From contig CAJLNC010000104.1 in assembly GCA_905207905.1 (NCBI GenBank), positions 1 to 7,451 of the forward strand: DNA of 7,451 nt, given 5' to 3'. The notes under the pieces were generated by a model. That model saw nothing but the letters and a program-made list of their open reading frames with translations, was not told the DNA's origin and did no database searches. The translations under genes were made by a program, and so were the position numbers. This stretch comes from an uncultured Lachnospiraceae bacterium (GTDB taxonomy: Bacteria; Bacillota_A; Clostridia; Lachnospirales; Lachnospiraceae). Numbering within the stretch: the stretch's first letter is position 1; each line of letters starts with the position of its first letter. Shown here one piece after another: positions 1 through 6,311 of the stretch.

Positions 1-3000
1 AATGATCCGGATACCCGCCTCCAGAATATCCTCTTCCTCTACAAGCTCCAGCGTGCCCTTTCCCCCTCCGAAAAGCTGCTTAAAAGCCTTGTCAAATTCT
101 ACCTGAATTCTTGCAAACTGTTCCTTAAACTGCGTCCTCATCCCTGCATCCAGTTCGTCAATGATCTTCTTTAAGGCCGCCTCCGCCTGAATCAGATCCT
201 CATGCTGTCCCGATAAAAAAGTGTGGCGCTCTGACAGCTCTTTGAAATCTTCAATGGCGTTTACGTTTACATTGCCCAGCCCCCGGATCTCACTCTTTAA
301 AGAGCCAATATTCTTCTTAATCTGCGCCGGACTTCCCAGATCCTCTCGCTTCAGCTCCAGCGCCGAGCTGTAGGTCAGCTCATATTCATCCCACATATAG
401 GAGATTCTGGCGTCCTTATTCTCCTCCAGCTTCTCCTTCTGGCTGTTTAACCGGAAACATTCCTTATCCAGCAGAGCGCTGCGCTCTGACAGTTCTTCTC
501 TTCGCTGGAAAAACGATTTCTGGGTCTTGTTTTTCTCTTCCTTTTTTGCGTTTAACTGCTCCAAAGCTGCTTTTGATTCTTCCTCCGCCGCTGCGGCCGC
601 CTGGATGGTCTTTTCAATCTCTGCAATCTGGATAGTTTTCTCTTGAATCTGGCCTGCAGCATCTCCCATACCTGCTGTCAGCTTCTCCTTTTCTTTGGCA
701 AATCCCTCTGCCTCACTGCAGATGCGCTCCAGATTCTGAGCCATAAAAGACTCCTCCTGCTCTAAAGCTGCCAGTTCCAGGTGCGCCTGCTCCTGACTGC
801 GGCCCGCTTCCTGTTCCCTGGACTTGATCTGCTCCAGCTCTTCCAAAAGCCTCTGATTCTGTGCTTCCAGCTCCCGCTCTTTTGCCAGGGAATCCGAAAG
901 CTCCTGAGAGATGGTGCCGCTTCCGGTATTGATCTCTCTTACCTGCTGCTCGATCTCTTCTCCCTCTTTTTTCATCTGACGGTAGCCGTCCAGAGTCTCA
1001 TGGAGGCGGCTTTCCATCTCTTTTAATTTCATGGATGCCGTATTCTGTTCCAGATACTTCTCCTGTAACTGATCCCGCAGTTCCACGATCACATCTCTTA
1101 ACCGGTTTCGCTCTACCCTGCAGACATCTATGGACTTTTGCAGCCCTTCCAGATCCTGCTTCTTTTTCCTTACCTGATTCTCAAGCTCCTCGATCTCCCT
1201 GCGGCGTCCCAACAGATTACTGCTGTTTTTGAAAGCGCCTCCAGTCATGGAACCGCCTGGACTTAAAGACTCGCCTTCCAGGGTTACGATGCGAAGAGAA
1301 TAACGATACTTTCTGGCAAGCGCTACAGCATGGTCGATGGTCTGGGCAACAATCGTCCGTCCCAACAGATTTTCCACCAGGGAAGCGTACCTTTGCTCCG
1401 CCCGCACCAAGGTACTGGCCAGTCCGATGACCCCCTTTTCCCTCAGCGCCGCCTCCTGCTGGAATCCTCCTTTCCCCTTCATAGCCGTAAGGGGCAGAAA
1501 CGTTGCCCGGCCAAATCGATTCCGCTTTAAATACTCGATCATTCGCTTTGCCGTATCCTCGTCCTCAGTGACAATGTTCTGAATCGCTCCCCCAAGAGCC
1601 GTCTCCACAGCAGTCTCATACTGTTTATCCGTCTTAATCAAATCTGCCACAACTCCCAGGATACCCTTTTCCTGATCTTTACGTTCCATCACCCGGCGGA
1701 TGCTGTTGCCGTAACCGTCATACCGCTCTGTAATATTTTTCAGAGACTCCAGCCGGGAAGCCTCTCTATGATATTCCATCTGTCGGGTCTCTACCAGCTG
1801 ATTTTCTTTCGTCAGCTGATGCTGAATGGCCTCCAACTTCTCGCTGGCTTCATTGCTGGCCTGGGTTAAGGACTGGATTTTTGCTGTCACCTGATCGTAA
1901 TCTTCCCGAAGCCCTTCCAGTATTTGATTCTGATCAATTTCCTCGCTCTTCAGCCGCAGCACCTGCTGGTTTAACTGAGCCCTGCGAATGTCAATCTGCT
2001 CCCGCATGGTAGTAAACCGCTGCTGTCTGGCCTGGATAGAACCTCTGGTGTTGATCAGCTGGATCATCTCGTTTTTCCCGGCTTCCAACTTTCCATTGCA
2101 GGAATCCAGCTCCTGCTGGATGTTACGGTACTCCTCCTCTGCGCTGTGGTTTTTCCTGCGCGCTTCCTCCATGCGAAGAAAAAGAGCTCTCTGCTTCTCC
2201 TGGGCCTGCTCCTTTTCCCTCTCCCTCTCTCCAATCTCCCTCTCCAGAGCGCTCATGCGGCTGCCAAAGTGCTCCTCACTGAGTCTGGCTGCATTGATCT
2301 GCTCCTTTAAAATGGCAATTTGATTTTCCAGCTGCTGCTTGTGAAGCCGATCCTGACTGATCTTCTCCTGCTGTCCTGCAAGCTCTGCGTCCAGCTCTTC
2401 CAACTCCAGTTCCAGAGTTTCATACTCTTTTCTGGCTTTCTCATACGCGCTTCTGGTATCCTGAAGTTCCTCCGTTGACAGGCGGATCTTTTCCTCCACC
2501 TGCTCCAGGGTCTCCTTCATGGTATGAAATTCCAGAAGAAACATATTCACTTCAAAATCCTTCAGCTCTTCTTTTTTCTTTAAGTAGACCTTTGCAGTCT
2601 CAGCCTGGCGCTCCAAAGGCCCCAGCTGTCTGGTTAATTCCGATAGGATGTCATTGACTCTCACCAGGCTCTGCTGCTCGTCCTCCAGCTTCTTCTGGGC
2701 CGTCTGCTTCCGGCGCTTGTATTTTACGATTCCGGCCGCTTCGTCAAACAGCTCTCTGCGCTCCTCCGGCTTTCCATTCAGGATTTTCTCGATCTGGCCC
2801 TGTCCGATGATGGAGTACCCCTCCTTGCCAATACCGGTATCGTAGAACAGCTCGTTCACATCTTTCAGCCGGCACTGCGATCCGTTCAAAAGATATTCGC
2901 TCTCCCCAGAGCGATACAGCCGTCTGGCCACCGTCACCTCATCATAAGACACTGGAAGCTGATGATCGGAATTATCCAGAGTAATCGCCACATAGGCGTA

Positions 3001-3228
3001 TCCCAAAGGCTTCCGGTTTTCCGTTCCCGCGAAAATAATATCCTGCATATTTCCGCCCCTAAGCTGTTTGGCTCTCTGTTCTCCCAATACCCACCGCACT
3101 GCGTCCGCCACATTGCTTTTTCCGCTGCCGTTAGGACCTACGATTCCCGTAATACCATTATGAAACTGGAACACGATCTTATTGGCAAAGGACTTAAAAC
3201 CCTGCACCTCAATGCTCTTTAAATACAT
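1..3228 (-). CDS. smc: Chromosome segregation ATPase SMC, 3' end outside the window
   Basis: Structural maintenance of chromosomes protein, the ATPase core of the bacterial condensin (with ScpA and ScpB) that compacts and segregates the nucleoid. The frame is open for all 1076 visible codons with no stop. The N-terminal head carries Walker A GPNGSGKSN (residues 31-39, Lys37) and the Q-loop GQGQ near residues 141-144. A long Glu/Lys/Gln-rich coiled coil runs from about 170 to 505. The hinge spans about 515-670 and ends with the PGGSMTGGAF motif (657-666). The return coiled coil leads to LGNVNVNA (984-991) and LFGGG (1052-1056). About 110 residues remain beyond base 1, including the ABC signature (LSGGE) and Walker B, judged from the usual family length of about 1190. 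The ATG at 3228 gives the canonical MYLKSIEVQGFKSF start, with AAAGGG about 8 bases upstream. It overlaps the end of rnc by 10 bases, suggesting translational coupling. Nothing indicates a broken gene. Confidence 0.97.
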   Translation of the reverse strand, partial: MYLKSIEVQGFKSFANKIVFQFHNGITGIVGPNGSGKSNVADAVRWVLGEQRAKQLRGGNMQDIIFAGTENRKPLGYAYVAITLDNSDHQLPVSYDEVTVARRLYRSGESEYLLNGSQCRLKDVNELFYDTGIGKEGYSIIGQGQIEKILNGKPEERRELFDEAAGIVKYKRRKQTAQKKLEDEQQSLVRVNDILSELTRQLGPLERQAETAKVYLKKKEELKDFEVNMFLLEFHTMKETLEQVEEKIRLSTEELQDTRSAYEKARKEYETLELELEELDAELAGQQEKISQDRLHKQQLENQIAILKEQINAARLSEEHFGSRMSALEREIGEREREKEQAQEKQRALFLRMEEARRKNHSAEEEYRNIQQELDSCNGKLEAGKNEMIQLINTRGSIQARQQRFTTMREQIDIRRAQLNQQVLRLKSEEIDQNQILEGLREDYDQVTAKIQSLTQASNEASEKLEAIQHQLTKENQLVETRQMEYHREASRLESLKNITERYDGYGNSIRRVMERKDQEKGILGVVADLIKTDKQYETAVETALGGAIQNIVTEDEDTAKRMIEYLKRNRFGRATFLPLTAMKGKGGFQQEAALREKGVIGLASTLVRAEQRYASLVENLLGRTIVAQTIDHAVALARKYRYSLRIVTLEGESLSPGGSMTGGAFKNSSNLLGRRREIEELENQVRKKKQDLEGLQKSIDVCRVERNRLRDVIVELRDQLQEKYLEQNTASMKLKEMESRLHETLDGYRQMKKEGEEIEQQVREINTGSGTISQELSDSLAKERELEAQNQRLLEELEQIKSREQEAGRSQEQAHLELAALEQEESFMAQNLERICSEAEGFAKEKEKLTAGMGDAAGQIQEKTIQIAEIEKTIQAAAAAEEESKAALEQLNAKKEEKNKTQKSFFQRREELSERSALLDKECFRLNSQKEKLEENKDARISYMWDEYELTYSSALELKREDLGSPAQIKKNIGSLKSEIRGLGNVNVNAIEDFKELSERHTFLSGQHEDLIQAEAALKKIIDELDAGMRTQFKEQFARIQVEFDKAFKQLFGGGKGTLELVEEEDILEAGIRII

Positions 3229-3923
3229 CCATTCTTCCCTTTCAATGAAATGATGGCCCGGTAGGCAGCCTCCTGCTCGGCAGCCTTTTTGGTACTTCCG
3301 ATTCCCCGACCTTCGCTCTTATCCCCGATTTTCACATCCACGATAAAGCGCTTTGCATGATCCGGCCCTTCCTCACCCACAAGTTCATAGACCACTTCCT
3401 CTTCCTTGTAGTCCCTCTGAACAATCTCCTGCAGGATCGTCTTGCTATCATAAAAGAGTTTTTTATGCTCCACGTCCGTCAGTACAAATCTTCTCACGAA
3501 CTCTTTTGCACTAGCAAAACCACCATCCAGGTAAATTGCACCGATCAGCGCCTCCATGGCATCTGACACAATGGAGTTACGATTCCTTCCTCCTGTCATC
3601 TCCTCCCCTCTTCCTAACAGAAGGAACTGAGGAAGTCCAATCTCTCTGGCGCAAAGTGCCAGAGTTGGCTCACACACAATACTGGCCCGAAATTTTGTCA
3701 TATCTCCTTCCGGCATCTTGGGATACTCCAGAAACAAAAACTCGCTGCTGGCCACCTCCAGCACTGCATCGCCTAAAAACTCCAAGCGCTCATTATCCTT
3801 CCCTTTCTCCTGCCGATGTTCATTGGCATAGGAGCTGTGGCTCATTGCCTGAACCAGCAGCCTGGGATTCTTAAACTGATATCCGATCCGCTGCTGCAAA
3901 ACCTCCATTTTTTTCTCTGTCAT
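3219..3923 (-). CDS. rnc: Ribonuclease III
   Basis: Cytoplasmic double-strand-specific endoribonuclease that processes rRNA precursors and cleaves structured mRNAs and sense-antisense duplexes; it works as a Mg2+-dependent homodimer. The 234-residue product has the usual length. The catalytic domain (about 1-150) holds the family signature ERLEFLGDAVL (45-55, acidic residues Glu48 and Asp52) and DAMEALIGAIYLDGG (121-135, Asp121 and Glu124). The C-terminal double-stranded RNA binding domain (about 158-228) ends with GIGSTKKAAEQEAA (208-221), the usual RNA-contacting lysine motif. I chose the ATG at 3923 because it has an AGGAAAAGGA ribosome binding site and gives a typical N-terminus. The frame stays open to a TTG at 3971, but those 16 extra residues do not look like RNase III and would overlap a leader hairpin. 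The gene is fourth from last in transcription order, after acpP and overlapping smc, as in other Firmicutes. Confidence 0.96.
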   Translation of the reverse strand: MTEKKMEVLQQRIGYQFKNPRLLVQAMSHSSYANEHRQEKGKDNERLEFLGDAVLEVASSEFLFLEYPKMPEGDMTKFRASIVCEPTLALCAREIGLPQFLLLGRGEEMTGGRNRNSIVSDAMEALIGAIYLDGGFASAKEFVRRFVLTDVEHKKLFYDSKTILQEIVQRDYKEEEVVYELVGEEGPDHAKRFIVDVKIGDKSEGRGIGSTKKAAEQEAAYRAIISLKGKNGCI

Positions 3924-3953
3924 AATATTTTTCCTTTTCCTGGTACAAAAAAT

Positions 3954-4015
3954 CAGTTCCATTACAGACAAAAGCTGTGCTCTAACGAACCCTGCCTCCT
4001 CTGCAATGGAACCTG
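3954..4015 (-). promoter_or_regulatory. Hairpin in the rnc leader (possible RNase III self-processing site)
   Basis: In the RNA of the minus strand, bases 4015-4000 can pair with 3954-3968: 14 Watson-Crick pairs, one G-U pair (4004/3964) and a single bulged G (4012), closing a loop of about 31 bases. The stem lies about 13 bases upstream of the rnc ribosome binding site, which stays unpaired. No run of U follows the stem, so it does not look like an intrinsic terminator. RNase III is known to cleave a stem-loop in its own leader in Escherichia coli. A similar role here is inference from position and helix length only. Confidence 0.55.
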
Positions 4016-4046
4016 TGAACTATTTCGCAGAAACTAAAAACAACGA

Positions 4047-4277
4047 TCAGCCAACGACATTCTTAATCTGCTCCACGGCATCTCCAACGGAAACTATCTT
4101 TTCTGCCTCTTCTGCTGGTATCTCGATATCAAACTCCTCCTCGATACCCATGATAATTTGAAATACATCCAAAGAATCTGCTCCAAGATCATCTACGAAT
4201 GTGGTCTCCATGGTAATCTCATCCACATCCACATTTAAGACCTCCGCAATAATTTGCTGTAATTTTTCAAATTCCAT
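4047..4277 (-). CDS. acpP: Acyl carrier protein
   Basis: Small acidic cytoplasmic carrier that holds growing fatty acyl chains on a 4'-phosphopantetheine arm during type II fatty acid synthesis and hands them to acyltransferases such as PlsX. The 76-residue length is typical. The prosthetic group attachment motif is GADSLD, with Ser35 as the modified residue, followed by the acidic recognition helix ([18 protein letters not shown], about 37-54). The start ATG at 4277 has an AGGAGAGG ribosome binding site that overlaps the plsX stop codon; the two genes are only 12 bases apart, so they are surely co-transcribed and perhaps translationally coupled. A 123-base spacer separates it from rnc. No terminator is seen after the stop, so transcription probably continues into rnc and smc. 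Confidence 0.97.
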   Translation of the reverse strand: MEFEKLQQIIAEVLNVDVDEITMETTFVDDLGADSLDVFQIIMGIEEEFDIEIPAEEAEKIVSVGDAVEQIKNVVG

Positions 4278-4289
4278 ACTGTCCTCTCC

Positions 4290-5306
4290 TTATTTTTCAT
4301 TTTCTGCAGCTATATTCTCTTTTATTTTTTCATTGATCCTCTGCTCCTTAAACTGGATGCATTGGATAATAGAGTTCTTTACCTCAGATGCTTTGGAACT
4401 TCCGTGAGTCTTTACTACCAGTCCCTTCAGTCCCAGCAGAGGAGCCCCTCCATACTGGGTCGCATCGAAAGCCTTCAGAGTTTTTTTCAAAGCCGGCTTA
4501 ATCAGCAGGCCGCCGATCTTGCTGCGGAGACTGGTCATCAGTCCCCGTTTTACCTCTGAGAGCAGGGTGGCTGCCACACCCTCGTACAGCTTCAGCACAA
4601 TATTTCCTGCAAAAGCCTCACAGACCAGCACGTCGCAGACACCTTCCGGGACATCTCTGGCCTCCACACTGCCGATAAAATGAATGTCCTCACACTCTTT
4701 CAGCAGCGGAAACGTCTCTTTTACCAGCGCGTTTCCTTTCTCTTCTTCAGCGCCGATGTTGAGAATACCTACCCGCGGCTTTTGGATTCCCATCACATCT
4801 CTCATATAGATAGAACCCATTCTGGCAAACTGTACCAGATGGGATGCTCTGGCATCCACATTTGCCCCGCAGTCCAGAAGCAGCGTCACTCCCTTAGTGG
4901 TGGGAATCAGGGGGGCCAGAGGGGGACGTTCGATTCCGCGTATCCGGCCTACCAGTACCTGGCCGCCCACCAGAATCGCACCTGAACTTCCGGCTGATAC
5001 AAAGGCATCCGCTTCCTGGCTGCGCACCAGATTCATTCCCACTACAATGGAGGAATCTTTCTTTTTCCGTATGGCATTCACCGGAGACTCCGCCGTCTCA
5101 ATCACTTCTGAAGCATGAACGATCTCGATCTGATCGGCTGGGTACTGATACTGCTTCAGCTCCCGTTCAATCACCTCCGAAACGCCCACCAAGATCACAT
5201 GGACATCCTTTCTTTCATTCACTGCATCCACAGCGCCTTTGATAATCTGGGATGGAGCATGGTCTCCTCCCATGGCATCCACAGCCACTCTGACCTTTTC
5301 GTTCAT
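4290..5306 (-). CDS. plsX: Phosphate acyltransferase PlsX
   Basis: Peripheral membrane enzyme that converts acyl-ACP and inorganic phosphate to acyl phosphate and free ACP, supplying the PlsY glycerol-3-phosphate acyltransferase in the first step of phospholipid synthesis. The 338-residue length fits the family. Conserved blocks are visible in order: DAMGGDHAP (10-18), SAGSSGA (104-110), LLDCGAN (143-149), NIGAEEEKGN (183-192), EAFAGNIVLK (230-239), YGGAPLLGL (285-293) and KTHGSSK (299-305). A charged tail of about 20 residues follows. The ATG at 5306 has a strong GAGGAGGT ribosome binding site about 7 bases upstream. It is the first gene of the plsX-acpP-rnc-smc unit and has its own promoter just after the rpmF terminator. 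The fabD and fabG genes found between plsX and acpP in Bacillus subtilis are absent, and no FapR repressor is encoded here. Confidence 0.97.
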   Translation of the reverse strand: MNEKVRVAVDAMGGDHAPSQIIKGAVDAVNERKDVHVILVGVSEVIERELKQYQYPADQIEIVHASEVIETAESPVNAIRKKKDSSIVVGMNLVRSQEADAFVSAGSSGAILVGGQVLVGRIRGIERPPLAPLIPTTKGVTLLLDCGANVDARASHLVQFARMGSIYMRDVMGIQKPRVGILNIGAEEEKGNALVKETFPLLKECEDIHFIGSVEARDVPEGVCDVLVCEAFAGNIVLKLYEGVAATLLSEVKRGLMTSLRSKIGGLLIKPALKKTLKAFDATQYGGAPLLGLKGLVVKTHGSSKASEVKNSIIQCIQFKEQRINEKIKENIAAENEK

Positions 5307-5323
5307 CTTCTTACCTCCTCAAC

Positions 5324-5340
5324 ATCTATAGATTACTATA
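5324..5340. promoter_or_regulatory. Overlapping short palindromes at the plsX promoter (weak operator candidate)
   Basis: ATCTATAGAT at 5324-5333 is a perfect 10-base palindrome around the predicted transcription start. TATAG-ATTA-CTATA at 5327-5340 is a second dyad that covers the -10 element. Their position would suit a repressor, but AT-rich dyads are common at promoters. I do not recognise a known operator, and they do not match the FapR site as I know it. Confidence 0.2.
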
Positions 5341-5363
5341 CTAAACATCATTCTAAAAATCAA
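5335..5363 (-). promoter_or_regulatory. Promoter of plsX-acpP-rnc-smc
   Basis: A sigma-A type promoter reads on the minus strand: -35 TTGATT (5358-5363), a 17-base spacer and -10 TATAGT (5335-5340). The predicted start lies near 5328, giving a leader of about 22 bases before plsX. The -35 element begins only 3 bases after the U tract of the rpmF terminator, so the two signals form a compact stop-and-restart module. Confidence 0.7.
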
Positions 5364-5366
5364 TAC

Positions 5367-5403
5367 AAAAAAGAGGGGCAAACAAAAAATGTTTGACCCC
5401 CTC
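5367..5403 (-). terminator. Intrinsic terminator after rpmF
   Basis: On the minus strand GAGGGG (5403-5398) pairs with CCCCTC (5378-5373), and CAAAC (5395-5391) pairs with GTTTG (5383-5379). A 2-base bulge (5396-5397) separates the two helices and the loop is 7 bases. Six U residues (5372-5367) follow the stem directly. It lies 14 bases past the rpmF stop and should end, or weaken, the yceD-rpmF transcript. Confidence 0.85.
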
Positions 5404-5417
5404 ATCCTGTGCTGTCA

Positions 5418-5600
5418 TTATTCGCCTACAGCGATGATCTCTTTTTTGTTATAACTTCCGCAAGCCTTGCATACTCTGTGAGGCATCATTAAAGCGCCGC
5501 ACTTACTGCATTTTACCAGAGCAGGAGCAGTCATTTTCCAGTTTGCTCTCTTACTGTCTCTTCTTGCTTTGGAATGTTTGTTCTTAGGACAGATTGACAT
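5418..5600 (-). CDS. rpmF: 50S ribosomal protein L32
   Basis: Small basic protein of the large ribosomal subunit. The 60-residue product has the L32 N-terminal pattern (PKNKHSKARRDSKRANW, 5-21) and a complete zinc ribbon, CSKC at 31-34 and CKAC at 44-47, so it is the zinc-binding four-cysteine form. In bacteria with duplicated L32, a cysteine-free copy can replace this form in zinc shortage; no second copy is seen here. The ribosome binding site AAGGAGGTG lies inside the last codons of the upstream YceD gene, and only 3 bases separate the two reading frames, which favours coupled expression. The gene is followed by an intrinsic terminator. Confidence 0.97.
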   Translation of the reverse strand: MSICPKNKHSKARRDSKRANWKMTAPALVKCSKCGALMMPHRVCKACGSYNKKEIIAVGE

Positions 5601-5603
5601 GGT

Positions 5604-6125
5604 TTACACCTCCTTAAAATTGCTAAAGATATCACGGATTTTAGCCATTCTTGGATCCAAATCTGTGCTGTCACAGTTGCAAGTCCCCTGGTTCAAATTC
5701 TGACCACAGACCTTGCACAGCCCCTTGCAGTCTTCGCTGCAAAGTACCCGTGACGGCCAGTTCAGCAGTGTCTCACCATAGACAAGCTTATCCACATCCA
5801 GGTTATATCCATTCAAAAAATCGCTTTCATCCAATGCGTTAAGACGATCCTCCTCGGACTGCTTCATATCCGCTTCCTTCTCAAAATCAACAGAAAGGGA
5901 TGTAGCCACTTCCTCCAGGCAACGTGCACAGGGAATATTCACTGTAAGATCAATATGCCCCTTCAGTCCTAATACCTTGTTCCCTTTGTTCTCCACAGTG
6001 AGGGACAAGGGAGATTTCCGGATAATGGGAAAGCTGCCGAAAGGAAAATCAAAGCTCTCCAGCTCAATCGTTTCCTGTCGTTCAATAATCTTCCCTTCCT
6101 CCAAGATCACCTCAGTCAGGTTCAT
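5604..6125 (-). CDS. yceD: DUF177/YceD family protein, upstream partner of rpmF
   Basis: Member of the DUF177 (YceD; YlbN in Bacillus) family, almost always encoded just before rpmF. The family has been linked to accumulation of 23S rRNA and so to large-subunit assembly; the biochemical activity is not known to me. The product is 173 residues from the ATG at 6125. The central IPCARCLEEV segment (CxxC at about 66-69) is the typical family motif. The tail is rich in cysteine (about 129, 133, 137, 140, 149 and 151), a pattern of clostridial members that suggests metal binding. A TTG directly before the ATG could be the start instead (end 6128); AGGAGGAG lies upstream at a distance usable for either. 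No signal peptide or membrane segment is seen. The last codons, Lys-Glu-Val, double as the rpmF ribosome binding site. Confidence 0.9.
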   Translation of the reverse strand: MNLTEVILEEGKIIERQETIELESFDFPFGSFPIIRKSPLSLTVENKGNKVLGLKGHIDLTVNIPCARCLEEVATSLSVDFEKEADMKQSEEDRLNALDESDFLNGYNLDVDKLVYGETLLNWPSRVLCSEDCKGLCKVCGQNLNQGTCNCDSTDLDPRMAKIRDIFSNFKEV

Positions 6126-6156
6126 CAATGCACACTCCTCCTAACACACGTTGATA

Positions 6157-6185
6157 ATTATAAGCATATTCTTTCCATTTGTCAA
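6157..6185 (-). promoter_or_regulatory. Perfect-consensus promoter of yceD-rpmF
   Basis: On the minus strand the -35 element TTGACA (6180-6185) and the -10 element TATAAT (6157-6162) are both exact sigma-A consensus, with a 17-base spacer. The start is expected near 6150, about 25 bases before the yceD start codon. Such a strong promoter fits the high demand for a ribosomal protein. Confidence 0.9.
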
Positions 6186-6202
6186 GCACAATTTGTTGAC
6201 AA
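6179..6202. promoter_or_regulatory. Inverted repeat over the -35 element of the yceD promoter (operator candidate)
   Basis: TTGTCAA (6179-6185) and TTGACAA (6196-6202) are exact 7-base inverted arms with a 10-base spacer. One arm contains the -35 hexamer. A dimeric repressor or activator could bind here. The arms may also match by chance, since one is constrained by the promoter consensus. I do not recognise the motif. Confidence 0.3.
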
Positions 6203-6207
6203 TGAAT

Positions 6208-6282
6208 GTCCCGTACAAAGCACACAAAATTTTTCGTTTTCAAACCTGTTTAAACGCCGATTTCTGTGACTTTGTACAGGAC
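6208..6282. repeat. 75-base imperfect palindrome between ackA and the yceD promoter
   Basis: GTCCCGTACAAAG (6208-6220) faces CTTTGTACAGGAC (6270-6282): 12 of 13 positions are complementary and the other (6212/6278) is a G-U pair in minus-strand RNA. Past a bulged base (6269) four more pairs form (6221-6224 with 6265-6268). The 40-base interior can fold again, with CGTTT (6235-6239) pairing AAACG (6252-6256) and AAAC (6242-6245) facing GTTT (6248-6251). No U run follows on the minus strand, so it is not a standard terminator. It may be the 3' structure of the ackA mRNA, or a small dispersed palindromic element; I see no flanking target duplication. Confidence 0.6.
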
Positions 6283-6311
6283 TAAACGGTTACTTATAAT
6301 GTTCTTTCTGA

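Noticed and set aside
781..2845. Several plus-strand open frames of 60-111 codons inside the smc region (for example 1988-2323).
   Set aside because: They run antisense to an uninterrupted, well conserved smc frame, have leucine/serine-rich compositions expected from the complement of coiled-coil codons, and match no family I know.
3924..3971. Extended rnc start at a TTG (3971) adding 16 residues, plus an in-frame ATG at 3962.
   Set aside because: The extra residues do not resemble RNase III, the ATG at 3923 has a good ribosome binding site, and the extension would overlap the leader hairpin.
3995..4000. AGGAGG on the minus strand in the acpP-rnc spacer as a ribosome binding site for a leader peptide.
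   Set aside because: No ATG, GTG or TTG occurs at 5-13 bases downstream; the nearest TTG is over 20 bases away.
3536..5396. Plus-strand open frames opposite rnc, acpP and plsX (such as 3536-3874, 4680-4985 and 5115-5396).
   Set aside because: Each lies opposite a gene with clear catalytic motifs, and none shows recognisable motifs or convincing ribosome binding sites.
6126..6311. A riboswitch or T-box leader upstream of yceD.
   Set aside because: The large palindrome lies upstream of the yceD promoter, not in its short leader, and no T-box or riboswitch core motif is visible.
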